From the NCBI GenBank assembly GCA_964408455.1, contig CAYOZN010000021.1, positions 1 to 64,000 of the forward strand: a stretch of 64,000 nucleotides of DNA, written 5' to 3'. Shown in pieces: positions 1 through 7,389 of the stretch (position 1 is the first letter of the stretch; each line of letters starts with the position of its first letter). The position numbers and the translations under genes are program-made. Below the pieces are notes generated by a model, which saw only the letters and a program-made list of their open reading frames with translations, was not told the origin of the DNA and made no database searches. This DNA is from CAYOZN01 sp964408455 (lineage in GTDB: Bacteria; Planctomycetota; Phycisphaerae; UBA1845; UTPLA1).

Positions 1-55
1 CCCCGTCCCCACACGACCTGTATTCCTTGGAAAAACCGAGCGTGTGGGGACGGGG
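1..55. repeat. 15-bp perfect inverted repeat
   Basis: Bases 1-15 and 41-55 are exact reverse complements (CCCCGTCCCCACACG), separated by 25 nt. It could be a REP or insertion-sequence end, or a hairpin closing the minus-strand reading frame that stops at 72. No poly-T tract supports an intrinsic terminator, and no partner end can be seen because the window starts here. Confidence 0.6.
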
Positions 56-71
56 ACGGTAGGGAACGCGT

Positions 72-341
72 TCACCGCGCACCCCAGCGGCGCAGGTTCG
101 CCAACGTCGCCCGGACGGCGTCCTCGGGGAGCGCGTCCAAGGCGGCGAGGATTTCGCGGTACAGGGCCACACGGGCGGCGTCACGGGGGAACGTGGTAGG
201 GGGATCGCCGGGTTCAACCCCCGCGCTCAACGATAAACTCAACGATGGGTCGTCGGAGTTTACGCCCTTCGGCGCAAGGCTTTGACCCGTTGGTGGTTGC
301 GGCGAGCTAGTGCGGTTTGGTTCGAGTCCTGCAACGCCCAT
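72..341 (-). pseudogene. possible C-terminal tail of a tyrosine-type integrase
   Basis: This is an 89-residue frame starting MGVAGLEPNRTSS and ending in an amphipathic helix rich in Ala and Leu. Tails of the form GLEP..TS followed by a short helix are, from memory, common at the ends of planctomycete phage-type integrases whose 3' ends overlap tRNA-like sequence. No recombinase catalytic core lies upstream, where the divergent sigma gene begins, so only the 3' end would remain. It may equally be an unrelated small ORF. The last third has GC-rich third positions, as expected for coding DNA here. Confidence 0.3.
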
Positions 342-423
342 CCCCACGGGTGCCAGTCCAGCGGCATTCGCTCGCCCGTCGCGCTGGCGTGGCATCGGGT
401 GTTCACGTCATTACAATACACAC

Positions 424-1251
424 ATGTCGACCCAGGATCCGGATTCGCTGCGCGCACAGATCGAGGAGGCTGACGCCGCTCTGTCGCGACTTGTCGCCGA
501 GTACGGCGGGCAGATCTACGCGCTGGCTTTGCGCTTTTGCGGCAATCCGCAGGATGCGGAAGACCTCGTGCAGGAGGTCTTTCTCCAGGCATACCGATCG
601 TGGGGCTCGTTTGAAGGGCGTTCGAGCCCCAGGACATGGCTTTACACGATTGCCGCACGAGCCTGTCAGCGAATGCACCGGCCGCGCGCCGGCGAGCCGG
701 AACATATTGGTTCACTTGAGGAACTCCTGCCTTTTGGCGAGCCGCGGACCGCGGTGATTGCCGACGAGCAGGACGATGCCGTCCAGGCGGCGATTCGCCG
801 GGAGGCGCGCGAGCGCGGCGAGCATGCAATTGCGAGTCTTCCGGATGAGTTTCGCGTTCCGCTTATCTTGAAAGAAATCGTAGGGCTCACGGTTCCGGAA
901 GTAGCGAACATACTTGGGCTCGAAGAAGGCACGGTAAAGAGCCGGGTACACCGCGCCCGTCTGCGCATTCGTGCGGAGATCGACAAAGCGCTGCCTCGCA
1001 ACCCGGAACAAGCTCCGCCGCCCGCGTATCCGATTCAGGTCTGTCTTGATTTGCTCAACGCCAAGCAGGAGGCACTGGACCGCGGCGTCCCGCTTGACCA
1101 GGCCGTCGTCTGCGAACGCTGCCAATCCGTGTTTGCATCGCTCGACCTGACGCAGGAGGTCTGTCGGGGGCTCGGATCGGGATTGTTACCGGCCGACGTT
1201 CGCGAGCGGCTGATGAATCTGCTCATGCGAAGCCGGATTCAGCAAGGTTGA
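424..1251 (+). CDS. ECF-type RNA polymerase sigma factor with Cys-bearing C-terminal tail
   Basis: Sigma-70 family protein of 275 residues that directs RNA polymerase to alternative promoters. Region 2 shows the usual GNPQDAEDLVQEVF and TWLYTIAAR signatures, and region 4 shows EIVGLTVPEVANILGLEEG followed by TVKSRVHRAR. After region 4 there is an extra segment of about 75 residues with four cysteines, including CERC, that resembles a small zinc-binding or redox module rather than a standard ECF end. The ATG at 424 is preferred; the frame is open further upstream to 310 but the protein similarity begins after 424. A TACAAT element lies about 7 nt before the ATG. The persulfide operon follows on the same strand after 142 bp, which suggests, but does not prove, that this sigma controls it. 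Confidence 0.88.
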   Translation: MSTQDPDSLRAQIEEADAALSRLVAEYGGQIYALALRFCGNPQDAEDLVQEVFLQAYRSWGSFEGRSSPRTWLYTIAARACQRMHRPRAGEPEHIGSLEELLPFGEPRTAVIADEQDDAVQAAIRREARERGEHAIASLPDEFRVPLILKEIVGLTVPEVANILGLEEGTVKSRVHRARLRIRAEIDKALPRNPEQAPPPAYPIQVCLDLLNAKQEALDRGVPLDQAVVCERCQSVFASLDLTQEVCRGLGSGLLPADVRERLMNLLMRSRIQQG

Positions 1252-1312
1252 ATTCCGGATCAGTCCGACCTAACTCTTGCTGCCATCAAGACATATAGCA
1301 GTAGTTTTTTTC

Positions 1313-1336
1313 GGGAACGATCGGTCGGCGGCGTGA
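1313..1336 (+). promoter_or_regulatory. candidate ECF-type promoter for the persulfide operon
   Basis: GGGAAC at 1313-1318 and GTGA at 1333-1336 are separated by 14 nt, roughly like the GGAAC / cGTC pair of ECF promoters, and lie about 60 bp before the ATG at 1394. The spacer is slightly short and the -10 part is weak. TAATAA at 1340-1345 is an alternative -10 without a good -35. Confidence 0.22.
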
Positions 1337-1393
1337 CCCTAATAAGTGGGGCGGCAAGCAAGGTGCGGAGCCGCCACGACCGGGAGTCGCCCG

Positions 1394-2830
1394 ATGTTCA
1401 TGCGCATGATCTATGACAACAAGCTCGCCCAGGCGGCCTACCTCATCGGTTGCCAACGCACAGGTGAGGCCATCGTTGTCGATCCGCAACGCGATGTTGA
1501 CCAGTACATGCGGCTCGCGGACGAAAATCAGTTGCGGATCGTCGCGGTCGCCGAAACGCACATCCACGCCGACTTCGTCTCCGGGGCCCGTGAACTCGCT
1601 GAGCGCGTCGGGGCGATGGTGTATGTGTCTGATGAGGGTGGCCCCGAATGGCGCACGGAATGGCTGGACGCCAAGTTAAGCGGGGGCGCGTACAAGTACC
1701 GGCGGCTGCGCGATCGCGAAACGTTCTCCGTCGGTCTCATCGACTTCAAAGCGCTTCACACGCCGGGTCACACGCCCGAGCACATGAGTTACCTGGTCAC
1801 CGATCGAGGCGGCGGCGCCACCGCGCCCATCGGTATGTTGACGGGCGATTTTCTGTTCGTCGGTGATCTGGGCCGGCCCGATCTGCTTGAGACCGCGGCG
1901 GGACAGTCGGGCGCCATGGAACCATCCGCCCGACGGCTCTACCAGACGCTCTCGAGGCTCGACGGCATTCCGGATTTTGTCCAGGTTTGGCCGGCGCACG
2001 GGGCGGGAAGTGCCTGCGGTAAGGCACTTGGAGCCGTGCCGACCAGCACCATCGGATACGAGCGGCGATTCAACAATGCGCTTCAGGCCGCGCGATCGGA
2101 GCAGGCGTTCGTCGATTTCATCCTCAGCGGTCAGCCCGAGCCGCCACTGTATTTCGCAAACATGAAGCGTTTGAACAAGGTCGGACCGGCGATCATGGGC
2201 GGCCTGCCCGACGTGCCGGAGATGACGACCGACGAACTGCTGCGAATCGACGCGAATCGGGCGGCGATCGTCGATACCCGCGCCTGGGATGCATTCCGTC
2301 AGGGGCATGTGGCCCGTTCTTTGTCGCTGCCGCTTTCGAATTCATTTAACACCGATGCCGGATCCATGATTCGCGCCGACGAAGACATCTATCTGATCGT
2401 TGAGCCCGGGCGTCTTGACGAGGCGGTTCGGGATCTGCTTCGCATCGGATTAGACCGCCTTCGGGGTTGGTACCCCGCCGGGCGGGTGAACGAACTTGCC
2501 GCTGAAGGTCGGTCCCTGGCGACGATCCGCGAGGTCGATTCCGAAGCGGCACACGAACTCATCGAACAGCGGCGCGTCCGAGTGCTGGATGTCCGCCGCG
2601 CGGGCGAATTTGCAGGCGGACATCTCCCAGGCGCCGCGAACATCGCCCACACGCGACTGCTGGCGCACCTGGACGAAGTGCCTTCCGACATGCCGCTGAT
2701 CGTGAACTGCCGCAGTGGCAGCCGCTCGGCGCGGGCGACTACGCTTCTTCAGCGTCATGGCCGCGACGTGATGAATCTCAAGGGAGGCATACTGGCATGG
2801 CAACAGACGCACGCCGCGACGACAACCTGA
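1394..2830 (+). CDS. MBL-fold persulfide dioxygenase-like protein fused to two rhodanese domains
   Basis: Protein of 478 residues. The N-terminal half is an ETHE1-type metallo-beta-lactamase domain with the iron-binding pattern THIHADF (H56, H58, D60) and later HTPGHTPEH and TGDFLFVGDLGRPD. This family oxidises glutathione- or protein-bound persulfide to sulfite. Two rhodanese domains follow. The first (about 285-365) lacks an active-site Cys and is probably structural. The second (about 378-475) has the loop NCRSGSRSA with Cys439 and should carry or transfer sulfane sulfur. The layout resembles CstB-type fusions of staphylococci. The frame is open to 1346, but the ATG at 1394 starts the conserved domain. 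The next gene overlaps or directly follows, so the two are likely co-transcribed. Confidence 0.9.
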   Translation: MFMRMIYDNKLAQAAYLIGCQRTGEAIVVDPQRDVDQYMRLADENQLRIVAVAETHIHADFVSGARELAERVGAMVYVSDEGGPEWRTEWLDAKLSGGAYKYRRLRDRETFSVGLIDFKALHTPGHTPEHMSYLVTDRGGGATAPIGMLTGDFLFVGDLGRPDLLETAAGQSGAMEPSARRLYQTLSRLDGIPDFVQVWPAHGAGSACGKALGAVPTSTIGYERRFNNALQAARSEQAFVDFILSGQPEPPLYFANMKRLNKVGPAIMGGLPDVPEMTTDELLRIDANRAAIVDTRAWDAFRQGHVARSLSLPLSNSFNTDAGSMIRADEDIYLIVEPGRLDEAVRDLLRIGLDRLRGWYPAGRVNELAAEGRSLATIREVDSEAAHELIEQRRVRVLDVRRAGEFAGGHLPGAANIAHTRLLAHLDEVPSDMPLIVNCRSGSRSARATTLLQRHGRDVMNLKGGILAWQQTHAATTT

Positions 2831-3429
2831 GAATGGAGATACTGGATAGCATGAACGTCAAACAGAGCGATAGGAACGCTGTAATCGATGTCGCCCCCGA
2901 GCTGGCCGCGGAGTGGCTGGAGTCCGGCCAGGCGGTGCTCATCGACGTGCGCGAGGACTTTGAGCACGCGGCCGAACGGATCGGCGGTGCGCTTCACTGT
3001 CCGCTGTCGCGACTTGAAATCGACGATTTGCGGCGTAAGTCCGGGGACAAACGCATCGTCTTTCACTGCCGAACGGGGAAGCGCTCGAGCGATGCCGCGC
3101 GTCGCTTTCAGTCGGATGGGGAGCCCGCGTTTCATCTTGCGGGCGGAATCGAGGCGTGGAAGTCGGCCGGCCTGAGGACCGAGCGCCCTTCGGCCGGCCC
3201 GCGGATTGACGTGATGCGACAGACGCAAATGCTCATCGGCTTGTTCGTGCTTTCAGGAGTGCTGCTGGGCAGTTTCGTATCGCCGTGGTTCCTTCTGCTG
3301 AGCGGCTTCATGGGGGCCGGCTTGATCTTTGCCGGTCTGTCCGGCACCTGCGGCATGGCGTTCATGCTGGCGAAATTGCCGTGGAATCGTGTGCAGCGCG
3401 TTTGTCGGACAACTTGCTCGACAAGGTGA
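2797..3429 (+). CDS. membrane-anchored rhodanese, YgaP-like
   Basis: A single rhodanese domain (VLIDVRE, then FHCRTGKRSS with the catalytic Cys) is followed by a two-helix DUF2892-type membrane tail beginning at RQTQMLIGLFVLSG. This is the order of E. coli YgaP, an inner-membrane sulfur transferase. The start is uncertain. ATG 2797 has AGGGAGG nine bases upstream, but that run also encodes the conserved KGGILAW of the upstream rhodanese, so it may be accidental. ATG 2851, with GGAG at 2835, gives a protein matching YgaP from its first residues. Starting at 2797 overlaps the upstream gene by 34 bp. The tail after PWNR is longer than in YgaP and Cys-containing. Confidence 0.87.
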   Translation: MATDARRDDNLRMEILDSMNVKQSDRNAVIDVAPELAAEWLESGQAVLIDVREDFEHAAERIGGALHCPLSRLEIDDLRRKSGDKRIVFHCRTGKRSSDAARRFQSDGEPAFHLAGGIEAWKSAGLRTERPSAGPRIDVMRQTQMLIGLFVLSGVLLGSFVSPWFLLLSGFMGAGLIFAGLSGTCGMAFMLAKLPWNRVQRVCRTTCSTR

Positions 3430-3489
3430 CGAAGTTTCCTTCGCATGACATGCATCTATAGCAAGTACCGCGTGATGGAGAAAATCAGC

Positions 3490-3843
3490 ATGGCCACGGC
3501 AAAAGAACATTACGACAACTGGCCCATGGCGGTCGCCGGGATGAGGGAGGCGGCTCCGGATGTCGCACGGGCGTTCGGCGGCATGTTCCAGAAGCTCATG
3601 GGCGAGGGCGCCCTGTCAGTTCGCGAGAAAGAGCTGATCGCGCTTGCGATCGGTCTGGCGCTGCGATGCGAGCCCTGCATCTATGCCCATCTCGAGAAGG
3701 CGCTCGGCGCCGGCGCGAATCGCGAACAGGTGCTCGAACTGGCTGGCGTCCTGGTGATGATGCAGGGCGGCCCGGGCTACGTCTATGTTCCGAAGATCGT
3801 CGAGGCGCTGGACGAGCTGGAGCGCCGCAAACACAAGGCGTAA
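3490..3843 (+). CDS. AhpD-like / carboxymuconolactone decarboxylase family protein
   Basis: Small all-helical protein of 117 residues with the CxxC signature CEPCIYAHLEKAL of AhpD-like alkylhydroperoxidases, in which the two cysteines perform disulfide chemistry. ATG 3490 is chosen because GGAG lies nine bases upstream; the open frame extends to 3445. It is the last gene of the sulfur operon, 60 bp after the rhodanese, so a role in peroxide or persulfide stress is reasonable. The true substrate cannot be read from the sequence. The family also includes gamma-carboxymuconolactone decarboxylases, but the CxxC favours the redox branch. Confidence 0.85.
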   Translation: MATAKEHYDNWPMAVAGMREAAPDVARAFGGMFQKLMGEGALSVREKELIALAIGLALRCEPCIYAHLEKALGAGANREQVLELAGVLVMMQGGPGYVYVPKIVEALDELERRKHKA

Positions 3844-3852
3844 CGTGAAGTG

Positions 3853-3873
3853 GGGCCCCGGCAAGCCGGGCCC
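3853..3873. terminator. GC hairpin between convergent genes
   Basis: GGGCCCCGGC (3853-3862) pairs with GCCGGGCCC (3865-3873) around a 2-nt loop with one bulged C. It sits between the convergent AhpD-like gene and kinase gene. There is no clear T-run, so it is only a weak candidate for a bidirectional terminator. Confidence 0.3.
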
Positions 3874-3898
3874 GCCTTGCGGCAGATTCAACTGCGTT

Positions 3899-6583
3899 TC
3901 ATTCCGCCGAACGCGCAATGTAACTGAACGTGACGCGCTTTGCCGGCCGGATGCCCACGTCGACGCTTCGCAGCTCGGGCGGAGACGGCCACCGCGCGGT
4001 GACCCGCGACTGGACGGCCGTGCTGCGGAAGCTGCCGCCGCGTGCCACGCGCATGCCCTCGATGCCGGTGCCGGCTACGCGCTTGCCGTCGCCCGAACGC
4101 ACGGGCAGGCTGTACAGCCCGTAGGAGTCGTAGCACCACTCGTACACATTTCCGATCACGTCGTGCAGGCCGAACGGGTTGGCTGTATAGGAGCCGATCG
4201 GTGCCGGGCCGGTGGCATAGCCGTCGTTCAGGAATGCATCGTACGCGACGCGGCCCTTGCGGCCGTCGCCGTAGGATGCGTCGGCCAGGTTGGCGGCCCC
4301 CTGAAGTGAGTCCGGCAGGTTTCCCGTCCACCAGGGCGTTGCGGCGCCTGCCCGCGCGGCATACTCCCACTGGGCCTCGGTCGGCAGTACCAGCCCGATG
4401 CGATGCATGACCTGTGCGGCCTTCTCCCAGGAATTGCCGGCGATCGGAAGCATCGATGCCTCGTCGGCGGCACTCACGTCCTGTTCCAGCCCCACGTCGC
4501 GCAGACCCATGGCATTGAACCACTGCGCCCGCGTCATCTCGTATTTCGAGATCAGGAACGGCTCGAGCTGAACGTTGTGAACCGGACGCTCCACGTCCAG
4601 CGCCGCCGCGTCGTCCGGCAGGGCCCCCATCGCAAAGGCGCCGCCCGGCACCAGAACGAAAACAACAGCCGACTCCGGCCTCAATTTCAGGCGCCCGTTT
4701 GCATCGCGCGTCGGAGGACTGCCGGTCTGGCGGTGCGTGAATTCGTACAAGCCGGTATCCGTATCGGGCCCCAGCGGAATCAGCCCGGCTTCCTCGGCGA
4801 TGTGCAGTTCGGCGTATTGCGCGACTCCGGTGATTGGATGAATCGACGTGACCGTGTAGCGCGGGCTGGAGGCGATGCCCTTCAGGGCGTCTGCCCATTG
4901 AGACTGGTAGCGGTCCACCGTGTCTTCGCGCATGAGGCGCGTGAACTTCAGCCGGCGGCGAACGTCGGCGACCGTGCCGTTCACGGGATTGAAGAACGCC
5001 TCCAGGTCGCGCACCAGTCGTACGAGCACGTCGTGCTGAAACTGGTCGGCGCCGTCCTCAAACTTGCACAGGTGCTCTTCCCCGCGCATGGCCGCCAGCC
5101 GGACTTCCTCCTGCCGCAACTGTGCGATGACGCCTTCCAGGCGGGCTTCTTCCGTCGATGCAGACTCTTCGTCGCTGCGCGTGATGACCTGCAAACGGGC
5201 ACGCGCCTCGTCGAGGGCGGTGCGCACATCCCGCAGGTCTTCGGCGAGCCGGTCGGCCGACGGATTGAGCGGCATGGGCAGGCGGCGCGAGGCACGAGCG
5301 CACAGCGCGTCGCGCTTGCGGCGATACTGCTCGAGGTGCGGTCGCAGCGTCTCGGCCTTCTTGAGCCATGCCTCCATGTCCGGCAGATTGGCCGGGTGCG
5401 TGGCAAGTCCTCGCGCCGCCTCGGCTTCGTACTCGGCCAGGTTGCGCTGGTCGGCAAGGCGGCGGAATTCCTCGAGTCGCTGATCGGCCAGGCGAAACGC
5501 TGTCGTGCTGACGATGAGACCGATGAGCAGTGCCACGGATACGCCGGCCATGCCGTACACAAAGCCGCGATGCCGCCGGGAGAACTTGGCAAAACGATAC
5601 CAGCGGCCTGCGGGCCGTGCCAGAATCGGCTGGTAGGAAAGGTGTCGACGAATATCCGCCGCCATCGCCGCGGCAGACTGGTATCGTCGACGCCTGTCCT
5701 TCTCGAGCGACTTCAGAATGATTGTCTCAATGTCACCGCGAAGATCGCGATCGATGTGGCTAAGTCGCGTGGGCTCTTCGCGCTGGATCGTCCGCACCGC
5801 CTCGGGAATGGAATTGCCGGCGACCGAGAGCGGATAGCGCCCAGTCAACATGCGAAATCCCAGAACGCCGAGCGCATACACATCCGAGCGCGCGTCCACG
5901 GCGTGCGGATCGCCTTCTACCTGCTCCGGACTCATGTACGGCAGCGTGCCGATGAGCTTTCGGGCTTCCGTTCGGAGCGTCGCCTGTATCTCGGCGTCTG
6001 CGAATCGCGCTACGCCGAAGTCGAGTATCTTCGGCTGCCCGTTTGCGGCGACGAGAATGTTGCTCGGCTTGAGATCGCGGTGGATGATCTTGTTCTGGTG
6101 TGCGTGGTCGATGGCCTCGCACACCTTGGCGAGCATTTCGAGCCGGTCCTGCCGCGATAGCCGGTTTGCCTCGCAATAGTCCGTGAGCGGCAGACCGTCG
6201 ACCAGTTCCATCGCAAAGTACGGCTGGATGCCCACGTCGGTGCTGGCCATTCCGCCTTCGAAGATCTGGGCAATGCCGACGTGATGCAGGCGGCCCAGAG
6301 CCTGGGCCTCCTTTTCAAACCGGCGGAGCATCTTTTTCGAGATGATGCCCGAGCGCAGGACCTTGAGGGCGACGATGCGCCGCGGATTGCTCTGTTCCGC
6401 ACGGTAGACGATGCCCATGCCGCCCTGGCCCAGGACGTCGATGATGCGATAACCGCCGATATCGCTGGGCTTGCGCGACAGGCGCTCATCGGCGTCATCC
6501 ATCTGCCGCCGCACCGATTCGATCAGCACGCGTTCTTCGTCGGCGTCGACCGCCGCAGCGATGATGTCGGTATCCTGGTCCAC
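3899..6583 (-). CDS. membrane Ser/Thr protein kinase with C-terminal sulfatase-modifying-factor-like domain
   Basis: Protein of 894 residues starting at a GTG. The cytoplasmic kinase domain (about 45-310) has the glycine loop LGQGGMGIVYRAE, catalytic Lys74, HRDLKPSN (Asp170) and DFG 188-190, so it should be active. A single membrane helix near 340-362 is followed by a long helical, probably coiled-coil, stretch to about 560 and then a formylglycine-generating-enzyme fold (about 650-885; VPGGAFAMGA, GLHDVIGNVYEW, RVARGGSF). The cysteines that make FGE catalytic are not present after RGGSF, so the domain is more likely a ligand-binding module outside the membrane. The gene lies 65 bp after a sigma factor gene on the same strand, a pairing typical of planctomycetes. 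Confidence 0.93.
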   Translation of the reverse strand: MDQDTDIIAAAVDADEERVLIESVRRQMDDADERLSRKPSDIGGYRIIDVLGQGGMGIVYRAEQSNPRRIVALKVLRSGIISKKMLRRFEKEAQALGRLHHVGIAQIFEGGMASTDVGIQPYFAMELVDGLPLTDYCEANRLSRQDRLEMLAKVCEAIDHAHQNKIIHRDLKPSNILVAANGQPKILDFGVARFADAEIQATLRTEARKLIGTLPYMSPEQVEGDPHAVDARSDVYALGVLGFRMLTGRYPLSVAGNSIPEAVRTIQREEPTRLSHIDRDLRGDIETIILKSLEKDRRRRYQSAAAMAADIRRHLSYQPILARPAGRWYRFAKFSRRHRGFVYGMAGVSVALLIGLIVSTTAFRLADQRLEEFRRLADQRNLAEYEAEAARGLATHPANLPDMEAWLKKAETLRPHLEQYRRKRDALCARASRRLPMPLNPSADRLAEDLRDVRTALDEARARLQVITRSDEESASTEEARLEGVIAQLRQEEVRLAAMRGEEHLCKFEDGADQFQHDVLVRLVRDLEAFFNPVNGTVADVRRRLKFTRLMREDTVDRYQSQWADALKGIASSPRYTVTSIHPITGVAQYAELHIAEEAGLIPLGPDTDTGLYEFTHRQTGSPPTRDANGRLKLRPESAVVFVLVPGGAFAMGALPDDAAALDVERPVHNVQLEPFLISKYEMTRAQWFNAMGLRDVGLEQDVSAADEASMLPIAGNSWEKAAQVMHRIGLVLPTEAQWEYAARAGAATPWWTGNLPDSLQGAANLADASYGDGRKGRVAYDAFLNDGYATGPAPIGSYTANPFGLHDVIGNVYEWCYDSYGLYSLPVRSGDGKRVAGTGIEGMRVARGGSFRSTAVQSRVTARWPSPPELRSVDVGIRPAKRVTFSYIARSAE

Positions 6584-6648
6584 GATCGTATTCGTTCAAT
6601 GCCGTCGTTCGATCGATCGCGCACCCGCGCCGCCATTGCCGGTCCCGA

Positions 6649-7323
6649 TCAGTGATGGCTGAAGAACTTCGTCCCGCTTCCCAGCCGGTCGCGCAGGCGC
6701 TTCAAGGCACGGATGCGTATCAGGTGAACGGCGCCCTTGGTCTTGTTCATGGACTGGGCCACGTCTCCCACCGGCCGGCCCTCAATAAATATGCGGCGAA
6801 GAACGTAGGCATAATCTGCGGGAAGATGGTCGATTTCCGCCTGCAGCAACTCGAGCGTCTCGTTGCCCATGGCATGCCGCGAAGGGGATCGACCGTGCCC
6901 GGACAAGTATTCCGAGAGCCACGCAATGCCATCATCGTTGCTGGGCGGCGCGACACGATGCTCCGGTTGTGGGCGCTTCTCGCGTTCGAACCACTGGATC
7001 GCGTCGCGCAGGTTGTTTTCGGCAATTCGGCGCAGCCAGCGGGGAAAGGTCCGCGCGTCTCCCTCAAAGCCGGTGATCTGCTCGAAGGCTTCGAAATAGG
7101 TGACCTGCATCACGTCGCTGGGCTCGAGCAGGGCCCGCCACTTGGGACCGATGGCCAGCGTCGCGCGTACATGTGGGCCATGTTCCAGAAGCAATTGCGT
7201 CAGCGCGTCGCGATCGCCGGCCTTCGAACGCGCCAGGAGCTGTTCATCCCGGCATAATTCGGACTCCAGGCGCTGGAGAACGGGCTGCGAACTGTGACTG
7301 TCCAGAGGCATGGCATCGCTCAT
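6649..7323 (-). CDS. ECF-type sigma factor paired with the downstream kinase
   Basis: Sigma-70 family protein of 224 residues. Region 2 includes WRALLEPSDVMQVTYFEAF and FPRWLRRIAENNLRDAIQW; region 4 includes LPADYAYVLRRIFIEGR and GDVAQSMNKTKGAVHLIRIR. There is no anti-sigma gene next to it. Instead a membrane Ser/Thr kinase follows after 65 bp. In ECF groups linked to such kinases, phosphorylation of the sigma factor is known to control activity, so the kinase is the likely partner here; that step is an inference. The sequence starts MSDAMPLDS; a second Met four residues later is possible. Confidence 0.9.
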   Translation of the reverse strand: MSDAMPLDSHSSQPVLQRLESELCRDEQLLARSKAGDRDALTQLLLEHGPHVRATLAIGPKWRALLEPSDVMQVTYFEAFEQITGFEGDARTFPRWLRRIAENNLRDAIQWFEREKRPQPEHRVAPPSNDDGIAWLSEYLSGHGRSPSRHAMGNETLELLQAEIDHLPADYAYVLRRIFIEGRPVGDVAQSMNKTKGAVHLIRIRALKRLRDRLGSGTKFFSHH

Positions 7324-7389
7324 CGGCTCGCCCGGTGATTATAGCGGCTCGCAGTCCGCGGCGCATGCGCGGTGACGCCGATTAGACGC

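Noticed and set aside
315..345. tRNA-like 3' end (TTCGAGTCC..ACGCCCA)
   Set aside because: The T-stem does not pair properly and no acceptor 5' half, D-arm or anticodon arm can be found upstream.
4403..6160. Long open frame of 585 codons on the plus strand
   Set aside because: It is antisense to the kinase-FGE gene and has no domain; GC-rich codon bias of the real gene creates it.
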